Assembly: GCA_017649485.1 (NCBI GenBank)
Contig: JAGCGS010000023.1
Coordinates: 1-54,030, forward strand
DNA: 54,030 nucleotides
Direction: 5' to 3'
DNA from: Bacteroidaceae bacterium
Lineage (GTDB): Bacteria > Bacteroidota > Bacteroidia > Bacteroidales > Bacteroidaceae
A program made the position numbers and the translations under genes. Shown piece after piece: positions 52,705 through 54,030 of the stretch. The notes under the pieces are model-generated. The model saw nothing but the letters and a program-made list of their open reading frames with translations. It had not been told where the DNA came from and did no database searches. Position 1 is the stretch's first letter; every line of letters starts with the position of its first letter.

Positions 52705-53160
52705 TCAGGCCAGAAGCTTGTGTTGGGTCTCCTCAACCAAGTTTCTGGCAAAACAGTTTAGATCATGGTCGCTTACATAAGCACCAAGAAGCTTCTGCTG
52801 TCCCTGCAAGAACTCCTTCAGCATCAGAATGCTCTGTTCCTTGGCGAAGTTTTCTGAAAAAACTTGCCAATTACTGCCTCCCCAATACTTCTGGGCAATG
52901 AGGTTAGCTTTCTGTCCGTCCCAGCAAAACAGCTTGATGCCGTTCAAGAACGTGTGGATATACCCCTGTCCCAGCTCGTAGTACACCACCAGACGATTAG
53001 AAAGGCGAATCGCCCGATAGAACATATTACCTGCCGCACTTGTGAAGCCTAATGTCAGGTACACATTTTTTGCTGCATTGTAAGTCACTTGCTCACCACA
53101 GAGAGCTGGGAGAGCCTTTGCTGCTAATTTCACGAGTGAATTGTTCTTCATATCTTCCAT
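52705..53160 (-). CDS. Small protein A, paralog of the protein at 52141-52647, unknown family
   Basis: I do not recognise the family. The 151-residue protein is soluble by appearance, with a beta-rich middle and a helical C-terminus that match its neighbour (see the entry at 52141). It is the first gene of the three-gene unit that ends with the PIF1-like helicase, 57 bp before protein B. The ATG at 53160 is used; a second in-frame ATG lies at 53151. The upstream region carries two palindromes and a -7 box. Confidence 0.78.
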   Translation of the reverse strand: MEDMKNNSLVKLAAKALPALCGEQVTYNAAKNVYLTLGFTSAAGNMFYRAIRLSNRLVVYYELGQGYIHTFLNGIKLFCWDGQKANLIAQKYWGGSNWQVFSENFAKEQSILMLKEFLQGQQKLLGAYVSDHDLNCFARNLVEETQHKLLA

Positions 53161-53284
53161 AGTTTCTCAGTTTTTAATTGTTATTATTGTTTTAATTGTT
53201 AAACTTTTTTTGCCAACTCTTTTGGAATTGCGATACAAATTAACCACGAATTCAGAAACTGGGCAAATTATTTATTTAGTTTAT

Positions 53285-53307
53285 TGGTTCCACCATATTT
53301 GGAACCA
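53285..53307. promoter_or_regulatory. Palindrome, putative operator 1 of the WYL-helicase locus
   Basis: TGGTTCCA (53285-53292) and TGGAACCA (53300-53307) are perfect inverted 8-mers around 7 bp. The site lies downstream of the predicted start of transcription, between the -7 box at 53372 and the first gene at 53160. Confidence 0.7.
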
Positions 53308-53371
53308 TTCCTTACGGCCTAAATAAAGTTTTCAGCACCAACCAATGTTTGTAATTCATTGATTGATGCTG

Positions 53372-53379
53372 CAAAAATA
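53372..53379 (-). promoter_or_regulatory. -7 box of the small-paralog/helicase operon
   Basis: TATTTTTG on the minus strand fits TAnnTTTG and lies between the two palindromes. It predicts a leader of about 200 nt before the ATG at 53160. The -33 element is weak. Confidence 0.42.
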
Positions 53380-53420
53380 TAGAAGATAAATAAACTAAGA
53401 GAACAATCACTATTGTTTAA

Positions 53421-53444
53421 TGGTTCCTCATGATTCTGGAACTA
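53421..53444. promoter_or_regulatory. Palindrome, putative operator 2 of the WYL-helicase locus
   Basis: TGGTTCCT (53421-53428) and TGGAACTA (53437-53444) repeat the half-sites of operator 1 with an 8-bp centre and slight mismatches. The site lies just after the WYL gene stop and upstream of the -7 box at 53372-53379. Confidence 0.6.
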
Positions 53445-53449
53445 TTCAA

Positions 53450-54030
53450 CTATTTGCTTTCTGAAGGGAGAATAGTTGTTTCGTTGTATAAACTAAACAT
53501 CTCTTTTAATCTCGATTTAAAAACCTCACGCACTTCAGGAGGAGAAATCACTTCCAGTTCTGGTCCCATTTGAAGAATAGACCCAATTAACTCATTGTTC
53601 ATTTCAACTGGCAATACAAATTCTCCATAAGTGCCATCACTATACTCACCAAATGGCTTAATTGTGGCTTGATTTGGATGAATAGGTTTTGTTATCATCA
53701 GATTAAACATATAATTGGAACGTGCGCGCACACAAATATTTTTCTTCACACTGCCATGCCAATGACTTACTCCTACAATATTAGCAAAGAATGATTCGTA
53801 ATAACCTTTAGGGGCAGGCACATAATCAATATCATTATTATCAGCAAATGTTACAATTCTATCTAAAGCAACATCAAAAACCAACTTCGACTGCTCTTTG
53901 TCAGCATAACCAAACAGATGCCAACGCCCATTGTACTCTTTCAGATAATGAGGGTGGATAATTAAAGTCATCTCATTTCTATCAACAGGCATGTATACAA
54001 CTGAAAGCACCTGTTTTTTTTTGATGTCAT
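53450..54030 (-). CDS. WYL-domain transcriptional regulator, partial (cut by window edge)
   Basis: The reading frame is open through the right edge, so the N-terminus is missing; 193 residues are visible. The first visible part (VVYMPVDRNEMTLIIHPHYL, then YNGRWHLFGYADK) is a WYL domain, which senses a ligand, often nucleic acid or nucleotide. The rest (RARSNYMFNLMITKPIHPNQ to the end) fits the WCX dimerisation domain that follows WYL. Such proteins usually have an N-terminal winged helix, expected beyond 54030. WYL repressors of the CapW/BrxR type bind palindromes and control defence operons, which fits the two palindromes beside this gene. The GTG at 54010 is not a real start. Confidence 0.85.
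   Translation of the reverse strand, partial: DIKKKQVLSVVYMPVDRNEMTLIIHPHYLKEYNGRWHLFGYADKEQSKLVFDVALDRIVTFADNNDIDYVPAPKGYYESFFANIVGVSHWHGSVKKNICVRARSNYMFNLMITKPIHPNQATIKPFGEYSDGTYGEFVLPVEMNNELIGSILQMGPELEVISPPEVREVFKSRLKEMFSLYNETTILPSESK

Larger units (their letters stand above)
53161..53449. other. Regulatory region between the WYL gene and the helicase operon
   Basis: This 289-bp AT-rich region holds no gene. It contains the two GGTTCC/GGAAC palindromes (53285-53307 and 53421-53444) and, between them, a minus-strand -7 box at 53372-53379. Confidence 0.65.

Overview
The window looks like chromosomal DNA of a member of the Bacteroidales, most likely Prevotella or a close relative. The reasons are the repeated TAnnTTTG (-7) promoter boxes, many Bacteroidetes-type lipoproteins, a long SecA with a C-terminal zinc motif, an Lnb/DUF4105 protein and GH106/GH3/GH32 glycosidases. 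The species is an inference. I recognised no rRNA, tRNA, CRISPR array, insertion sequence or phage genes.

Layout. (1) 391-3770, minus strand: a compact operon of a secreted DUF4350-like protein, a 70-residue Cys-rich repeat peptide, a radical SAM/SPASM enzyme, an MDR oxidoreductase and an HxlR regulator. The peptide/enzyme pair matches the 'ACGX' class of predicted ribosomal peptide maturation systems. (2) 4038-15326, plus: a divergent AraC regulator, then lipoproteins and hydrolases (cyclophilin-like, alpha/beta hydrolase, GH106, Tat-exported metallo-hydrolase, carboxylesterase), a decayed metallo-hydrolase pseudogene and a GH3 beta-glucosidase. (3) 15538-23554, minus: envelope genes (beta-propeller, PpiD-like foldase, CorC/HlyC protein, LptC, TPR protein, outer-membrane barrel). 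(4) 23703-31466, plus: Lnb-like lipoprotein N-acyltransferase, a phosphatase-fold protein lacking its catalytic residues, SecA, a DUF6340-like lipoprotein and a small acidic protein. (5) 31468-36098: a lipoprotein serpin, an SDR, a cyclohexadienyl-dehydratase-like lipoprotein with an extra N-terminal domain, and an MBL lipoprotein that is the intact relative of the pseudogene. (6) 36174-40651: DnaK, a carboxynorspermidine dehydrogenase-like enzyme and RecA. (7) 40762-45784, minus: a fructan operon (DAACS symporter, GH32, MFS permease, fructokinase). (8) 45888-50017: ValRS, a ThuA-like protein and a small secreted protein. (9) 50087-54030, minus: a PIF1-like helicase preceded by two small paralogous proteins, two palindromes and a WYL-domain regulator cut by the window edge.

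Two loci deserve most attention. The first is the ACGX repeat peptide cassette (2774-2986 with 1740-2768), whose mature product is, as far as I know, unknown. The second is the WYL regulator / palindromes / twin paralogs / PIF1 helicase locus at the right edge, whose layout resembles regulated defence operons but whose gene content I do not recognise. Other notable items are the apparent pseudo-phosphatase translationally coupled to Lnb, the dehydratase fusion, and the serpin with a clear inhibitory hinge. All calls come from reading the sequence; no database search was run.
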